From Actinomyces mediterranea (GTDB taxonomy: Bacteria > Actinomycetota > Actinomycetes > Actinomycetales > Actinomycetaceae), in assembly GCF_900155595.1 (NCBI RefSeq), contig NZ_FTPB01000004.1, forward strand, positions 372,001 through 436,000: DNA of 64,000 nucleotides, given 5' to 3'. The translations under genes were made by a program, and so were the position numbers. Within the stretch, counting starts at the first letter, position 1. Each line of letters opens with the position of its first letter. This document shows, in pieces, positions 56,090 through 64,000 of the stretch. The notes under the pieces were generated by a model, which ran no database searches, was not told the DNA's origin, and worked only from the letters and a program-made list of their open reading frames with translations.

Positions 56090-57033
56090 GAATGCTCCTC
56101 GAAATAGGTGTTCCATGCGCTGAGGATCCGCCGAGCCTGCTCCCCCGCGCGTGCCCGGGCTCCCTCATCAACGTCGATGAGGGTGGGCGCGACGTCAATG
56201 AGGAGGCACGCGAGCCACTCCTCATTCCACACGGGCAGTATCGCGGAGACGGTACCGTCATCATGGTGGACCGCCTCTCGTGCATCGTACTCGTCGATCG
56301 CCCACTGCCCTCCGGGGCCGAGGACGATCCGCGTCCATGTCTTCTCTTCATCTGCTTGCGCAGGGCGAGGAGTCGTTGTCGGCTTATCCTCAATGGCCAG
56401 CGAGTTCATGCGATCAACCCTGAAGGTCCTTTGCTGTGATGCCGTTCGGCACCAGCCGGTGAGGATCCACCCCGAGGAGGCCAGTGCGACGTTCCACGGC
56501 TCGACGACTCTGGCGGATGACGTGCCGCTTGGCGACGTGTAGGTGAATGAGACGCAGCGCTTCGAACCGATGGCGGTGCGAAGCGCGTCGAGCCGTTCGT
56601 CGGGGTGCACCGCACCGGAGTGGACCACGACGGGGGCATCGGGAGTCCTCGAAGCCAGGGAGCGCACCGCCATGGCGGTGTGAGGCAGGTGCGCCCGCAG
56701 ATCGTCGTCGAGGACGTCGGAAAGTGCCTGTAGGCCCACGAGGATGGCAGTCGCCTCTGAGGCGCTGAAACTCGGGGGAAAGTCAGCTCCAAGTGTCGAG
56801 CGGATCGACAGGCGCTTCTGCATCTCATACAGCTCCCAGTCGATCTCGAAGGAACTGCCGGGAAGGGAGTCTCCGACCGTCCCCAGCGCTTCAATATCGC
56901 GCATGATCTGTCGCTTTGATCGACCAAAGTGCTCGGCCACATCGTCGACAGTGACTCCGGGATGTTCGCCGATCCAAGAGACGAGGGACAGGTATCGGGC
57001 GATCGCGATGGGCACGAGTTCAGGCACGATCAT
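56086..57033 (-). CDS. pafC: WYL-domain transcriptional regulator PafC
   Basis: A 315-aa regulator with an N-terminal winged helix (SWIGEHPGVTVDDVAEHFGRSKRQIMRDIEAL, about 20-55), a WYL domain (about 135-215, CVSFTYTSPSGTSSARVVEPWNV...GWILTGWC, FRVDRM) and the WCX extension. With PafB it activates DNA-damage genes in mycobacteria as a heterodimer-like pair. I place the start at ATG 57033, overlapping pafB by 14 nt; TTG 57057 is an alternative. No proteasome or pupylation gene accompanies the pair in this window. Confidence 0.9.
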   Translation of the reverse strand: MIVPELVPIAIARYLSLVSWIGEHPGVTVDDVAEHFGRSKRQIMRDIEALGTVGDSLPGSSFEIDWELYEMQKRLSIRSTLGADFPPSFSASEATAILVGLQALSDVLDDDLRAHLPHTAMAVRSLASRTPDAPVVVHSGAVHPDERLDALRTAIGSKRCVSFTYTSPSGTSSARVVEPWNVALASSGWILTGWCRTASQQRTFRVDRMNSLAIEDKPTTTPRPAQADEEKTWTRIVLGPGGQWAIDEYDAREAVHHDDGTVSAILPVWNEEWLACLLIDVAPTLIDVDEGARARAGEQARRILSAWNTYFEEHS

Positions 57034-57940
57034 CCCCCCACGTCGCAGCCGTTTCAACCTTCTCCATGATGATGCTCCTGAGACCCTCCGGCTCGAGCAC
57101 CACCACGTCTTCGGCTTCTTGGAGGATCCTCGTCACCCACTCCCCCTCGAGTCCGCTCTCCCCCACGGCCTCTTCCCAATCGCCCTCCTCCGAGTCGAGG
57201 ACAGTCACCCAGGAGCGGATCATAGGGGCGCGGCCGCGCCGCAGGGCGAGCACGGGCGACACGATAAGCTCGTCGAAGGGGTCGCGTTCATCCGGGCAGG
57301 CGGAGGCATCGCCGTCTTCGCCGAGGAGGCTCACCTCTCCCCTCATCCGGGAGAGACGGAAGAGGCGGTCGTCCTCCCGGTCGAGGTCATACCCCCACAG
57401 GTACAGGGCCCTCCCCCTCACGATGAGTTTCCAGGGCTCCACGGCACGGGAGAAGGCGGCAGATGCCGAGGAATAGTCGAAGGAGACGACCCTCCTGTGG
57501 GCGATCGCCTCGGCGATCGCAGTGACGCGCTCGGCGCCCTCGAGGCCGATTCCGAGCGGTGCCGACTCGTCGGAGCCGCCCACAGCCGATGCCCTCACTT
57601 TCGAATCGACGATTCCGCCGTTGACGTCGGGACGCTTCCACGCTTGCACTGCGAGGTGGATAAGTGCGGCATCCGATTCGTCCAGTTCAACCCTGCTCGG
57701 TGCGAAGGATGCGGACGATATGCGATACGCCTCAGGGTCTCCCTCCACGAGTTCGATGATGATCCCGGCCTCTTTGAGTGCCGTCTTGTCGCGCTGGAAT
57801 TGCGACTCGAAGGTCACATCGACGAGGTCGGCGTAGCCGGGCAGGCGTCTCAACTGGTGTTTGGTACGCGGACGCTCCGCGTTGAGCAGTTCGAAGAACA
57901 GTCCCAGAACGCGCGTACTCGTCGTCACCCGGCTTTTCAC
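57020..57940 (-). CDS. pafB: WYL-domain transcriptional regulator PafB
   Basis: A 306-aa WYL regulator, partner of PafC. N-terminal winged helix RVLGLFFELLNAERPRTKHQLRRLPGY...FQRDKTALKEAGIII (about 10-65), then the WYL domain (RRVVSFDYSSASAAFSRAVEPWKLIVRGRALYLWGYD-type, about 145-185; FRLSRM). The ligand is thought to be single-stranded DNA in the family. GTG 57940 is preceded by TAGGCT-N6, a leaderless promoter that separates it from hisG. Confidence 0.9.
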   Translation of the reverse strand: MKSRVTTSTRVLGLFFELLNAERPRTKHQLRRLPGYADLVDVTFESQFQRDKTALKEAGIIIELVEGDPEAYRISSASFAPSRVELDESDAALIHLAVQAWKRPDVNGGIVDSKVRASAVGGSDESAPLGIGLEGAERVTAIAEAIAHRRVVSFDYSSASAAFSRAVEPWKLIVRGRALYLWGYDLDREDDRLFRLSRMRGEVSLLGEDGDASACPDERDPFDELIVSPVLALRRGRAPMIRSWVTVLDSEEGDWEEAVGESGLEGEWVTRILQEAEDVVVLEPEGLRSIIMEKVETAATWGDDRA

Positions 57941-57946
57941 GGGATA

Positions 57947-57952
57947 AGCCTA
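57947..57952 (-). promoter_or_regulatory. -10 element of leaderless pafB transcript
   Basis: TAGGCT on the minus strand, 6 nt before GTG 57940. Confidence 0.55.
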
Positions 57953-57978
57953 CTTCGGGGCGGGGCGCTCAGCAGGTG

Positions 57979-58824
57979 TCACAGACGGGACGCCGTCAAC
58001 TCCGTGACGATGATGCCACGCGCCCCCGCTTCATGGAGGCGATCCATGACGAGGTTGACTCCGTCTGCGCGGGTCATGACTCTCACGGCCCGCCATTCGG
58101 AGTTGAGCAGTGAACTGATCGTCGGTGAATCGAAGCCAGGGGCGAGTGCGATCGTCGCCTCCAGATCCTCTTCGCGGACGTTGTAGTCGACGAGGACGTA
58201 GGAGCGGGCTACCTGGACACCTTCAAGACGACGGTTGAGGGTGGCGAGACCGGGATGATCCTCGACATCGCGGCGTGTGATGAGGACCGCCTCGGATGTG
58301 AGAATCGGATCTCCGAATACTTCCAGGCCTGCGGCCTTGAGGGTCGAGCCCGTTTCAACGACATCTGCGATAAGGTCGGCGACGCCGAGCCTGACGGAGG
58401 ATTCGACTGCGCCGTCGAGGTGAACGACCTCTGCCTCGATTCCATGATCGGCGAGGTAGTTGCGAACGAGGCGATCGTATGAGGCGCCGACACGCTTGCC
58501 GCGAATGTCCTCAACGGTGGAGACCGTGCCGATCGGGGCGGCGAAGCGGAAGGTTGATCGAGCGAATCCGAGGGGACGGTACTCGATGGCGTCCGTACCC
58601 GAATCGAGGAGGAGATCGCGACCGGTGATGCCCGCCTCGATGGATCCGCGGCCCACATACACCGCGATGTCACGGGGGCGCAGGAAGAACAACTCGACGT
58701 CATTGTCCTTGTCTGTGAGCACGAGCTCGCGCCCCCTGCGCCGCGTCTTATAGCCGGCCTCGGACAGGAGGGAGATTGCGGGTTCGGACAGTGAGCCCTT
58801 ATTGGGAACAGCGATGCGCAGCAT
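57979..58824 (-). CDS. hisG: ATP phosphoribosyltransferase
   Basis: HisG long form (281 aa) condenses ATP and PRPP in the first step of histidine synthesis. [32 protein letters not shown], the PRPP loop region [14 protein letters not shown] and the C-terminal ACT-like regulatory domain (about 205-281) for histidine feedback are present, so no HisZ is needed. It lies 7 nt behind hisE, a typical actinobacterial hisE-hisG pair. Other his genes are not in the window. Confidence 0.95.
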   Translation of the reverse strand: MLRIAVPNKGSLSEPAISLLSEAGYKTRRRGRELVLTDKDNDVELFFLRPRDIAVYVGRGSIEAGITGRDLLLDSGTDAIEYRPLGFARSTFRFAAPIGTVSTVEDIRGKRVGASYDRLVRNYLADHGIEAEVVHLDGAVESSVRLGVADLIADVVETGSTLKAAGLEVFGDPILTSEAVLITRRDVEDHPGLATLNRRLEGVQVARSYVLVDYNVREEDLEATIALAPGFDSPTISSLLNSEWRAVRVMTRADGVNLVMDRLHEAGARGIIVTELTASRL

Positions 58825-58831
58825 TATTGCC

Positions 58832-59095
58832 TCACAGGTGACGGTAGACGTCGTCGAGAGTCAGGCCCTTGGCGATCATCATGACCTGGGCGTGGTAGAG
58901 GAGCTGTGAGATCTCCAGGGCGCAGTCGTCGAGGGACTCGTACTCGGCCGCCATCCACACTTCGGCGGCCTCTTCCACGATCTTCTTCCCGATCATATGG
59001 ATGCCCTTGTCCAGTTCGACAACAGTGCCGGACCCCTCGGGGCGGGTCTTGGCCTTGTCAGACAGTTCGGCAAAGAGATTGTCAAAAGTAGTCAC
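58832..59095 (-). CDS. hisE: Phosphoribosyl-ATP diphosphatase
   Basis: HisE (87 aa) hydrolyses phosphoribosyl-ATP to phosphoribosyl-AMP. The MazG-like all-alpha fold motif [32 protein letters not shown] carries the EExxE...D metal ligands. The start is GTG 59095, with TACAGT exactly 6 nt upstream, so hisE-hisG has its own leaderless promoter and is separated from the upstream importer by a hairpin. Confidence 0.95.
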   Translation of the reverse strand: MTTFDNLFAELSDKAKTRPEGSGTVVELDKGIHMIGKKIVEEAAEVWMAAEYESLDDCALEISQLLYHAQVMMIAKGLTLDDVYRHL

Positions 59096-59101
59096 CCGTG
59101 C

Positions 59102-59107
59102 ACTGTA
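59102..59107 (-). promoter_or_regulatory. -10 element of leaderless hisE-hisG transcript
   Basis: TACAGT on the minus strand, 6 nt before GTG 59095. Confidence 0.55.
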
Positions 59108-59117
59108 GCCCTGACAT

Positions 59118-59154
59118 GAGGGGCCCGGGTAGTGCGCTCACCACCCGGACCCTC
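59118..59154 (-). terminator. Terminator of the riboflavin-type importer operon
   Basis: Arms GAGGGGCCCGGGT (59118-59130) and ACCCGGACCCTC (59143-59154) pair with one bulged base around a 12-nt loop, between the substrate-binding-protein stop and the hisE promoter. Confidence 0.6.
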
Positions 59155-59188
59155 TCATTGACCTGCGATCAGGATCGACGCATGGTCA

Positions 59189-60223
59189 TCATCCCTCGGT
59201 GTAGTCGTTCGTCATTGCATGAGCGCCATCGGGCGCTTGTGCGACAAGGCCGGGGATGGTCGCGAGGAAATCACCCATGCGAGTCCACTTGTCAATGTCC
59301 TGGACGGCGCTCACCCCTCCCTCGGAATTGAGGAAGAGCGTCGAAGTCGCGGCGAGGACCTTACGGGCCCGATCGAGTTGAGCTTCGTCGGTCAAAGTGT
59401 CGTCCCATGTCTTGGCGATCGCCAGGGCGTGCTCATTGTCGTCAACGACCGACTGGATGCCCGCGGTGGTCGCGGCGACTACTGCCCGTGCCTGTTCGGG
59501 ATTGGCCTGGGCCCACTGGCGCGTCGTGATGATGGATCCTGCGACGAGAGGCGTCGACGCGTCGAGTGAAATCGCGCGGACGGGGACACCCGCGAGTTGC
59601 ATCTGGACGAGATCGTTGTTCGTAAACCCGACGACCGCGTCAACGTGGCCCTGAGCGAGCGCCGCCTGCTGCGTGTACCCGATAGATGAGATGGTCACAT
59701 CCTCTGCGTTGAGCCCGCCCTGGTCGAGGGCGGCAAGTATCGTGTACCAAGTGGAGCCGTATTCCCCGGGAATCCCGATATTCGCGCCCTTGAGGTCCTC
59801 GAGGGAGTTGATCTGTGAATCGGCGGGAACGATGACGACGCCGGGAAATGACTGGTAGTAGGCGCCGATCGAAATGAGGTCATGCCCGGAATCGCGGGCG
59901 ATGAGGGCCTCGTCTCCTGAGGCGATGACGACATTCTCCTCACCGGAGATGAGGGCGGTGAAGAGTCCCTCATCTGAGCCGTGATGCCGCACCGTTACGT
60001 CGAGGCCTTCAGAGGAATAAAGGCCGTCGTCGTGTGCGACGTAGACGGGTGAGAATTGGACATTGGGGATGTAGGTCAATCCGATGGTGATCGACGAGTC
60101 GGTTGCTGACGCGGGAGCGTCTGAGGAAACCGTGGTGGATGGGGCGTCACTCGAGCAGCCTGTGAGGCCTGCGAGGGCGAGGCTCGCGCCGATCGCGGTG
60201 AATGCGCGTGCGAGGGAGTTCAT
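59189..60223 (-). CDS. ribY: NMT1/THI5-like substrate-binding lipoprotein, RibY type
   Basis: A 344-aa extracytoplasmic binding protein. Signal peptide with lipobox LAGLTGC (cleavage before Cys at about residue 23), a Ser/Thr/Ala-rich linker, then an NMT1/THI5-type fold: GLTYIPNVQFSPVYVAHDDGLYSSEGLDV, LISGEENVVIASGDEALIARDSGHDLI, LKGANIGIPGEYGSTWYTI. The YIPNVQFxPxYVA start is like RibY of the RibXY riboflavin importers and like thiamine-precursor binding proteins. The FMN riboswitch in front of the operon points to riboflavin or another flavin. ATG 60223 has AAAGG upstream, 10 nt after the permease stop. Symbol given by inference. Confidence 0.8.
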   Translation of the reverse strand: MNSLARAFTAIGASLALAGLTGCSSDAPSTTVSSDAPASATDSSITIGLTYIPNVQFSPVYVAHDDGLYSSEGLDVTVRHHGSDEGLFTALISGEENVVIASGDEALIARDSGHDLISIGAYYQSFPGVVIVPADSQINSLEDLKGANIGIPGEYGSTWYTILAALDQGGLNAEDVTISSIGYTQQAALAQGHVDAVVGFTNNDLVQMQLAGVPVRAISLDASTPLVAGSIITTRQWAQANPEQARAVVAATTAGIQSVVDDNEHALAIAKTWDDTLTDEAQLDRARKVLAATSTLFLNSEGGVSAVQDIDKWTRMGDFLATIPGLVAQAPDGAHAMTNDYTEG

Positions 60224-60233
60224 GAGGAGCCTT

Positions 60234-61007
60234 TCAGTGTGAGATGGCATACCGATGGGAGCGCTCGATGCGATAAATGAGGATGTAGATGACAGTCGCC
60301 ATCGTGCACAGCACGATGATCGTCACGAACATTCCCGACGTATCGACATTCGTCCGCGCCTGAGTAAGCAGCTGTCCGAGTCCTGTTCCTCCCATGACCA
60401 TCTCGCCGACGACAGCTCCGGTGACTGAGAGGGTGAACCCATTGCGTACTCCGCCGAGGATGGAGGGCGCAGCAAGGGGGAGTTCGATACTCGTCGCCAT
60501 TGTCAGACCCGATGCCCCGTCGAGTTCCGCCGCTTCGAGGACTTCTGAGTCGAGATGACGAAGCCCTACCACGGAGGAGACGAGGATCGGGAAGAAGACG
60601 AGGAGTGCACACAAGGCGGTGATCGACCACAGTCCGTAGCCGATCCACAGGACGAGCAGAGGTGCCAATGCGATCGCCGGGATCGCCTGCGTCGCTCCGA
60701 GGAATGGTTCCACCGCCGCTTGAATGAGGGGCGAACGGTAGATGAGGTACGCCAATGGCAGGGCAATGATCGCGCCGAGCACCGAGCCGAAAATCGCTTC
60801 GGATGCCGTCGTGAAGACTCTGACCCAGAATGATGATTGCGATGCCAATGCCTGAGCGCGTTCCCAGGTGTCCGCCGGTGAGGGCAGACGCCATGATTCG
60901 ATGCCGGTGAATGCGCTCGTTGTCCACCATCCGGCGCAGCAGATGATGAAGAACGCAATCGGCGCAATGATGCTCATGCGCCTAGTGGGTCGTAGCCGAC
61001 GTGCCAC
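60234..61007 (-). CDS. ribX: ABC transporter permease, RibX type
   Basis: A 257-aa BPD-type ABC permease of the SsuC/TauC/ThiX kind, with about six membrane segments and the EAA loop EAAELDGASGLTMATSIELPLAAPSILGG (about 165-195). The start is GTG 61007, preceded by AGAAGGAG. The open frame that continues to 61154 runs through the FMN riboswitch and is not translated. Together with the binding protein it forms a RibXY-like riboflavin importer. No ATP-binding subunit is encoded in the operon, as reported for RibXY systems, so a shared ATPase must be supplied from elsewhere. Confidence 0.82.
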   Translation of the reverse strand: MARRLRPTRRMSIIAPIAFFIICCAGWWTTSAFTGIESWRLPSPADTWERAQALASQSSFWVRVFTTASEAIFGSVLGAIIALPLAYLIYRSPLIQAAVEPFLGATQAIPAIALAPLLVLWIGYGLWSITALCALLVFFPILVSSVVGLRHLDSEVLEAAELDGASGLTMATSIELPLAAPSILGGVRNGFTLSVTGAVVGEMVMGGTGLGQLLTQARTNVDTSGMFVTIIVLCTMATVIYILIYRIERSHRYAISH

Positions 61008-61044
61008 GTCCGCTCCTTCTGGCATCCGGGTACGCGCGGCGATT

Positions 61045-61066
61045 CGCACAGGAATACCCCTGCGCG
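61045..61066 (-). promoter_or_regulatory. Hairpin in the FMN riboswitch expression platform
   Basis: An 8-bp stem (CGCACAGG and CCTGCGCG on the plus strand, one G-U pair, 6-nt loop) between the aptamer and the permease ribosome binding site. The SD region AAGGAGCG repeats the AGGAGCG at the aptamer's 3' P1 strand, so alternative pairing with the P1 5' strand GCTCC is possible. Confidence 0.4.
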
Positions 61067-61070
61067 TCAC

Positions 61071-61185
61071 GCTCCTCCCATCCGGACTTTCACCGTCGGT
61101 ATCGGAATCCCACCGATTCAGCCGCCCGACGACGGGCGGGTCGCGGACTTTCACCGCCGGCTCGGACTTTCACCGACCCCGGAGC
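61071..61185 (-). promoter_or_regulatory. FMN riboswitch (RFN element)
   Basis: On the minus strand the leader shows the conserved RFN order: P1 GCTCC...GGAGC; GGGGTCGGTGAAAGTCCG; CCGGCGGTGAAAGTCCGCGA; a variable stem GCCCGTCGTCGGGC; GAATCGGTGGGATTCCGAT; ACCGACGGTGAAAGTCCGGATGGGAGGAGC. The three GTGAAAGTCCG-type repeats are diagnostic. FMN binding normally shuts off the downstream riboflavin genes. Confidence 0.93.
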
Positions 61186-61255
61186 ATGCCCTCATCATGC
61201 CATTGACTCGGCCTTAATGCGAAGCCGAGTCGTGCATGGCGCTTCGGCGAGGGAC

Positions 61256-61918
61256 TCAGTGGCAATGATCGGCCGCCAATTCGCGCAGGACCTCGACCTC
61301 CGCGTATGCGTCCTCTGCGCGGAATACCGCCGATCCTGCGACGAAGTTATCCGCCCCGGCCTCAGCCGCGAGTTCGATTGTGTCGCGTGACACGCCGCCA
61401 TCGACTTGGATCGAGACCTCCAGACCCGCGGCATTGATCGCCTGGCGGGTACGCCGGATCTTGGGCAGCATCGAGTCGATGAACTTCTGTCCCCCGAATC
61501 CGGGTTCGACCGTCATGATGAGGATCATGTCGAATTCGGAGAGGATATCGACGAAGGGCGCGATATCGGTTGTGGGCCTCAGGCCCAATCCGACCCTCGA
61601 GCCGATGCGGTGCAATTCTCGGGCCAGACGCAGTGGCGCGGCAGCCGCCTCGGCGTGGAAGGTCACAGAATGGCAGCCCGCTTCGGCATAGGACGGCGCC
61701 CAGCGGTCGGGGTCCTCGATCATGAGATGCGCGTCGACTGGCAGAACATCCTGTTTGATAACGGCTTCGACAACCGGCAGCCCCCACGACAGGTTCGGCA
61801 CGAAGTGATTGTCCATGACGTCGACATGCGCGACATCGGCACCGGAGATCTTCGCGAGTTCTCCGCGCAGATCGGCAATATCACAGTTGAGGATGGATGG
61901 GGAGATGATTGCGCTCAT
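61256..61918 (-). CDS. rpe: Ribulose-phosphate 3-epimerase
   Basis: Rpe (220 aa) interconverts ribulose-5-phosphate and xylulose-5-phosphate, feeding transketolase. [29 protein letters not shown] with metal-binding His/Asp, [28 protein letters not shown] and [12 protein letters not shown] are all standard. I place the start at ATG 61918, because TAGGAT-N7 precedes it; the frame up to 62179 lies inside rsmB and is not used. The FMN riboswitch follows 70 nt after its stop. Confidence 0.95.
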   Translation of the reverse strand: MSAIISPSILNCDIADLRGELAKISGADVAHVDVMDNHFVPNLSWGLPVVEAVIKQDVLPVDAHLMIEDPDRWAPSYAEAGCHSVTFHAEAAAAPLRLARELHRIGSRVGLGLRPTTDIAPFVDILSEFDMILIMTVEPGFGGQKFIDSMLPKIRRTRQAINAAGLEVSIQVDGGVSRDTIELAAEAGADNFVAGSAVFRAEDAYAEVEVLRELAADHCH

Positions 61919-61925
61919 GGCCACC

Positions 61926-61931
61926 ATCCTA
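61926..61931 (-). promoter_or_regulatory. -10 element of leaderless rpe transcript
   Basis: TAGGAT on the minus strand, 7 nt before ATG 61918, between rpe and the rsmB stop codon. Confidence 0.5.
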
Positions 61932-61961
61932 GTCGCATCACCCGAGGTGGTGACGCGGGGA

Positions 61962-63431
61962 TCACAGGCGACGCATCGCGGCGATGAACATGAGGTCCGT
62001 GCCGTTCCTATGCTCCCACAGCTGCAGAGTGCGCCCACCATGTCCACCGATTCGTCCCGCCCCGGCGGGGACGTCGAGCGGATCGGGGGTAAGTGTGTCC
62101 GCGATGCCGACGGTGTCGAAGAGTTCGACTCCCCCGCCGTCGAGGAGGCGGCGCACTTGGTCGATGGTCTCGGCCACATGCGGCGAGCAGGTGATGTAGG
62201 TGAGGATGCCGCCAGGGCGCACGAGGTCGAGCGCCCGATCGAGCAGGCCGCGCTGGAGACCGGTCAGTTCGTCAAGATCTTCGGTGCTGCGCCGCCACCG
62301 GGACTCCGGGCGTCGTCTCAGTGATCCCATACCAGAGCAGGGCGCGTCGACGATGATCCTGTCGAAGGAGCCCAGCGGCCACGGGGTGTTCGATCCTCCG
62401 AAGGAGCGACCATCGGCTGATACGACGTCGACATTGTCGAGTGCGGAACATGCCTTCTCGACGAGCCGGGCGCGGTGTGGGTGCAGCTCATTGGCGATAA
62501 GCCTTGCCCCCCGCTGTATACCTGAAGCGGCCAGGAGAGACGCCTTGCCGCCGGGGCCGGCGCACAGGTCGAGCCATAGTCCGTCTGGGCCGTCAATGGG
62601 CGCGTGGGCGGCGATGAGTGCCGCAAGTTGGGAGCCCTCGTCTTGGACTCCTGCTCTCGTTTCGCGGATGGACACCAACTTCGACGGATCACCCGATTCG
62701 ATGAGTACAGCGTATTCGCTGACAATGCCCGGTGCGACACGGGTGCGGAGAATGTCTTCCGCCTCGTCGGCGAGCTCTGCGGGGTCGACGAGGCCGGGAC
62801 GCGCTACGAGAGTCACCACGGGCGGTTCATTGTCCCCCCTGAGCAGATCGTCGATCTCAGATGTCGGGTAGCCGTGGGCTGCGAGGGCGTCCATGAAGGC
62901 ATCGACCATCCATTCGGGATGCGATGTCTCCACCGCGCGTCGGAGTGACTCCGGCTCCAGCTGGGCGATCGCCATGTTGATCGCTCCGGCTCCTTCGCGG
63001 ATGATCGCGCGCAGCACAGCGTTCACCATGCGGGTCGGGCCGTCGGTGAGGTGGTGGTGGGCGAGGTCGACGCTGGTCGCCACGGCCGCATGGTCGGGCA
63101 CCCGCATGTCGAGAAGCTGATGCGCGCCCATTCTCAGCAGAACCTTCACAAGGGGATCGACCTCTGCCAGCGGGCGCGTGAGGTGGCGGGCGATCACCCA
63201 GTCGAGGCGCCCTTGGCTGCGCAGAGTCCCATTGACGAGTTCGGACACGAATGCAGCGTCGCGCGCATCGACATGGGAGGAGGTACGGGCGGCGCGCAGT
63301 GCCTTCGCCAGAGCAATATTCGCGAACGCGCCGTCGACCTCCACCTGGGAGAGCACGTCGAAGGCGATGACGCGGGCGGTGTCGACATCGGTGCGAGCCC
63401 GATACCCGTCCGAATACCGATGAGTCGCCAT
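61962..63431 (-). CDS. rsmB: 16S rRNA (cytosine-5-)-methyltransferase RsmB
   Basis: RsmB (489 aa) methylates C967 of 16S rRNA. The N-terminal NusB-like RNA-binding domain (about 18-150, [27 protein letters not shown]) is followed by the SAM-dependent domain: [14 protein letters not shown], the base-flipping/Cys loop [15 protein letters not shown] and the catalytic Cys in [13 protein letters not shown] 63431 begins inside the fmt stop codon (TAATG), giving the conserved fmt-rsmB pair. Confidence 0.94.
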   Translation of the reverse strand: MATHRYSDGYRARTDVDTARVIAFDVLSQVEVDGAFANIALAKALRAARTSSHVDARDAAFVSELVNGTLRSQGRLDWVIARHLTRPLAEVDPLVKVLLRMGAHQLLDMRVPDHAAVATSVDLAHHHLTDGPTRMVNAVLRAIIREGAGAINMAIAQLEPESLRRAVETSHPEWMVDAFMDALAAHGYPTSEIDDLLRGDNEPPVVTLVARPGLVDPAELADEAEDILRTRVAPGIVSEYAVLIESGDPSKLVSIRETRAGVQDEGSQLAALIAAHAPIDGPDGLWLDLCAGPGGKASLLAASGIQRGARLIANELHPHRARLVEKACSALDNVDVVSADGRSFGGSNTPWPLGSFDRIIVDAPCSGMGSLRRRPESRWRRSTEDLDELTGLQRGLLDRALDLVRPGGILTYITCSPHVAETIDQVRRLLDGGGVELFDTVGIADTLTPDPLDVPAGAGRIGGHGGRTLQLWEHRNGTDLMFIAAMRRL

Positions 63432-64000
63432 TACTCCCCCGCCTTCCCGAATCGCGCCGCGTCATCGAGTCGGGCGCCGCGCGCCCACGCGGCGGCGTCC
63501 ATCCACCCGCGCCCCGCGGGGGCCACCCTGCCCAAGGTGACGGCCCCCTGGGAGCATCCAACATCGACACTGCGCTTCGAGATGCGCAGGCTCCCCGCTT
63601 CAAGGGTTTGCGAATCGTCGCACACCTCGACGGTGCTGAGTCTCATCCGCTTACCATCGGGCAGCATCGTCCACGCCCCGGGGTTGGGGGTGACGGCGCG
63701 GATACGCCGATCGACCTCGTCTGCGCTGAGCGTGAAATCGATGAATCCGTCCTCGTGGGAGAGCCTGCGCGCGTGAGATGCACGAGGATCGGCCTCGTCT
63801 TGCGCGATTGCGCGGGCTGTGCCCGCCTCGATCTCATCCACCACGCCGATGACCTGACCCGCCCCGAGCTCAGCCATCTTCTCAAGTAGTTCGCCGGCTG
63901 TTTCGTGACCGATGGTGACGGGGATTCTTGAGAAGACGGGACCGGTGTCAAGCCCCGCTTCGAGTTGGAAGACCGATGAGGCGGTCTGTTCATCGCCCGA
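63431..64000 (-). CDS. fmt: Methionyl-tRNA formyltransferase, 3' part
   Basis: The C-terminal 189 residues of Fmt, which formylates initiator Met-tRNA; the 5' part lies beyond the window edge. The frame is open to position 64000 and includes SVFQLEAGLDTGPVF, HETAGELLEKMAELGAGQ, then the C-terminal OB-fold-like domain with ISKxD-type start DGFIDFTLSADEVDRRIRAVTPNPGAWTM. A shorter open frame from ATG 63877 is internal. It shares 1 nt with rsmB. Confidence 0.93.
   Translation of the reverse strand, partial: SGDEQTASSVFQLEAGLDTGPVFSRIPVTIGHETAGELLEKMAELGAGQVIGVVDEIEAGTARAIAQDEADPRASHARRLSHEDGFIDFTLSADEVDRRIRAVTPNPGAWTMLPDGKRMRLSTVEVCDDSQTLEAGSLRISKRSVDVGCSQGAVTLGRVAPAGRGWMDAAAWARGARLDDAARFGKAGE

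Noticed and set aside
61008-61154. N-terminal extension of the importer permease
   Set aside because: The frame runs through the FMN aptamer; the Shine-Dalgarno site and family length support GTG 61007 instead.

Overview
The window is 64 kb of GC-rich chromosome from an actinobacterium, most likely a member of the Actinomycetaceae (Actinomyces/Schaalia-like; genus not decidable from sequence reading alone). The lineage call rests on RbpA, WhiA, a GarA-type FHA protein, the PafB/PafC pair, a CtpE-like P-type ATPase, and gene orders that match those of mycobacteria and corynebacteria: rpsA-coaE-uvrB-uvrA, uvrC-rapZ-yvcK-whiA-gap-pgk-tpi-secG, xerD-parA-scpA-scpB-rluB-cmk, DUF881-sbp-DUF881-garA-merR-merR and fmt-rsmB-rpe. 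Nearly all of it is housekeeping DNA. I see no prophage, transposase, CRISPR array or rRNA operon. There is one tRNA gene, tRNA-Pro(GGG).

Layout. 1-13 kb: ribosomal protein S1, dephospho-CoA kinase, a truncated P-loop ATPase facing a DUF559-type nuclease gene, uvrB, a manganese-riboswitch-controlled terC plus P-type ATPase operon, yciI and uvrA. 13-19 kb: a minus-strand operon of two paralogous long-chain acyl-CoA ligases and an SDR, then glutamine synthetase. 19-31 kb: uvrC, purT, rapZ, yvcK, whiA, the gap-pgk-tpiA glycolytic block, secG, and transketolase on the other strand. 31-37 kb: a chromosome-segregation block (xerD, parA, scpA, scpB) running on through rluB, tyrA and cmk. 37-45 kb: an aminotransferase with a GH2 glycosidase, tRNA-Pro, ogt, a 23-codon symporter remnant, der and murE. 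45-49 kb: a cell-envelope and regulation cluster (small upstream ORF, DUF881, DUF1290, DUF881, garA, ftsR-like merR, second merR). 49-57 kb: an Hsp70-like protein with a PAP2 protein, rbpA, lnt, helY. 57-64 kb on the minus strand: fmt, rsmB, rpe, an FMN riboswitch, a two-gene riboflavin-type ABC importer, hisE, hisG, pafB, pafC.

Regulation seen directly. Two riboswitches are legible: a yybP-ykoY (Mn2+) element before terC, and an FMN (RFN) element before the importer. uvrB and uvrA share a near-identical LexA-type half-palindrome (GAACACCTGT plus C). More than a dozen genes have a TANNNT -10 element ending 6-7 nt before an ATG or GTG, the signature of leaderless mRNAs. This fixes several start codons and reveals a 34-codon ORF missed by ordinary gene calling, coupled to the first DUF881 gene. 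Strong hairpin terminators bound most transcription units.

The most notable points are these. Riboflavin uptake genes lie, still behind an FMN riboswitch, exactly where relatives keep the riboflavin biosynthesis operon. TerC and a P-type ATPase form one Mn-sensing unit. The upstream ORF is new. Gene decay has left remnants behind coaE and der.
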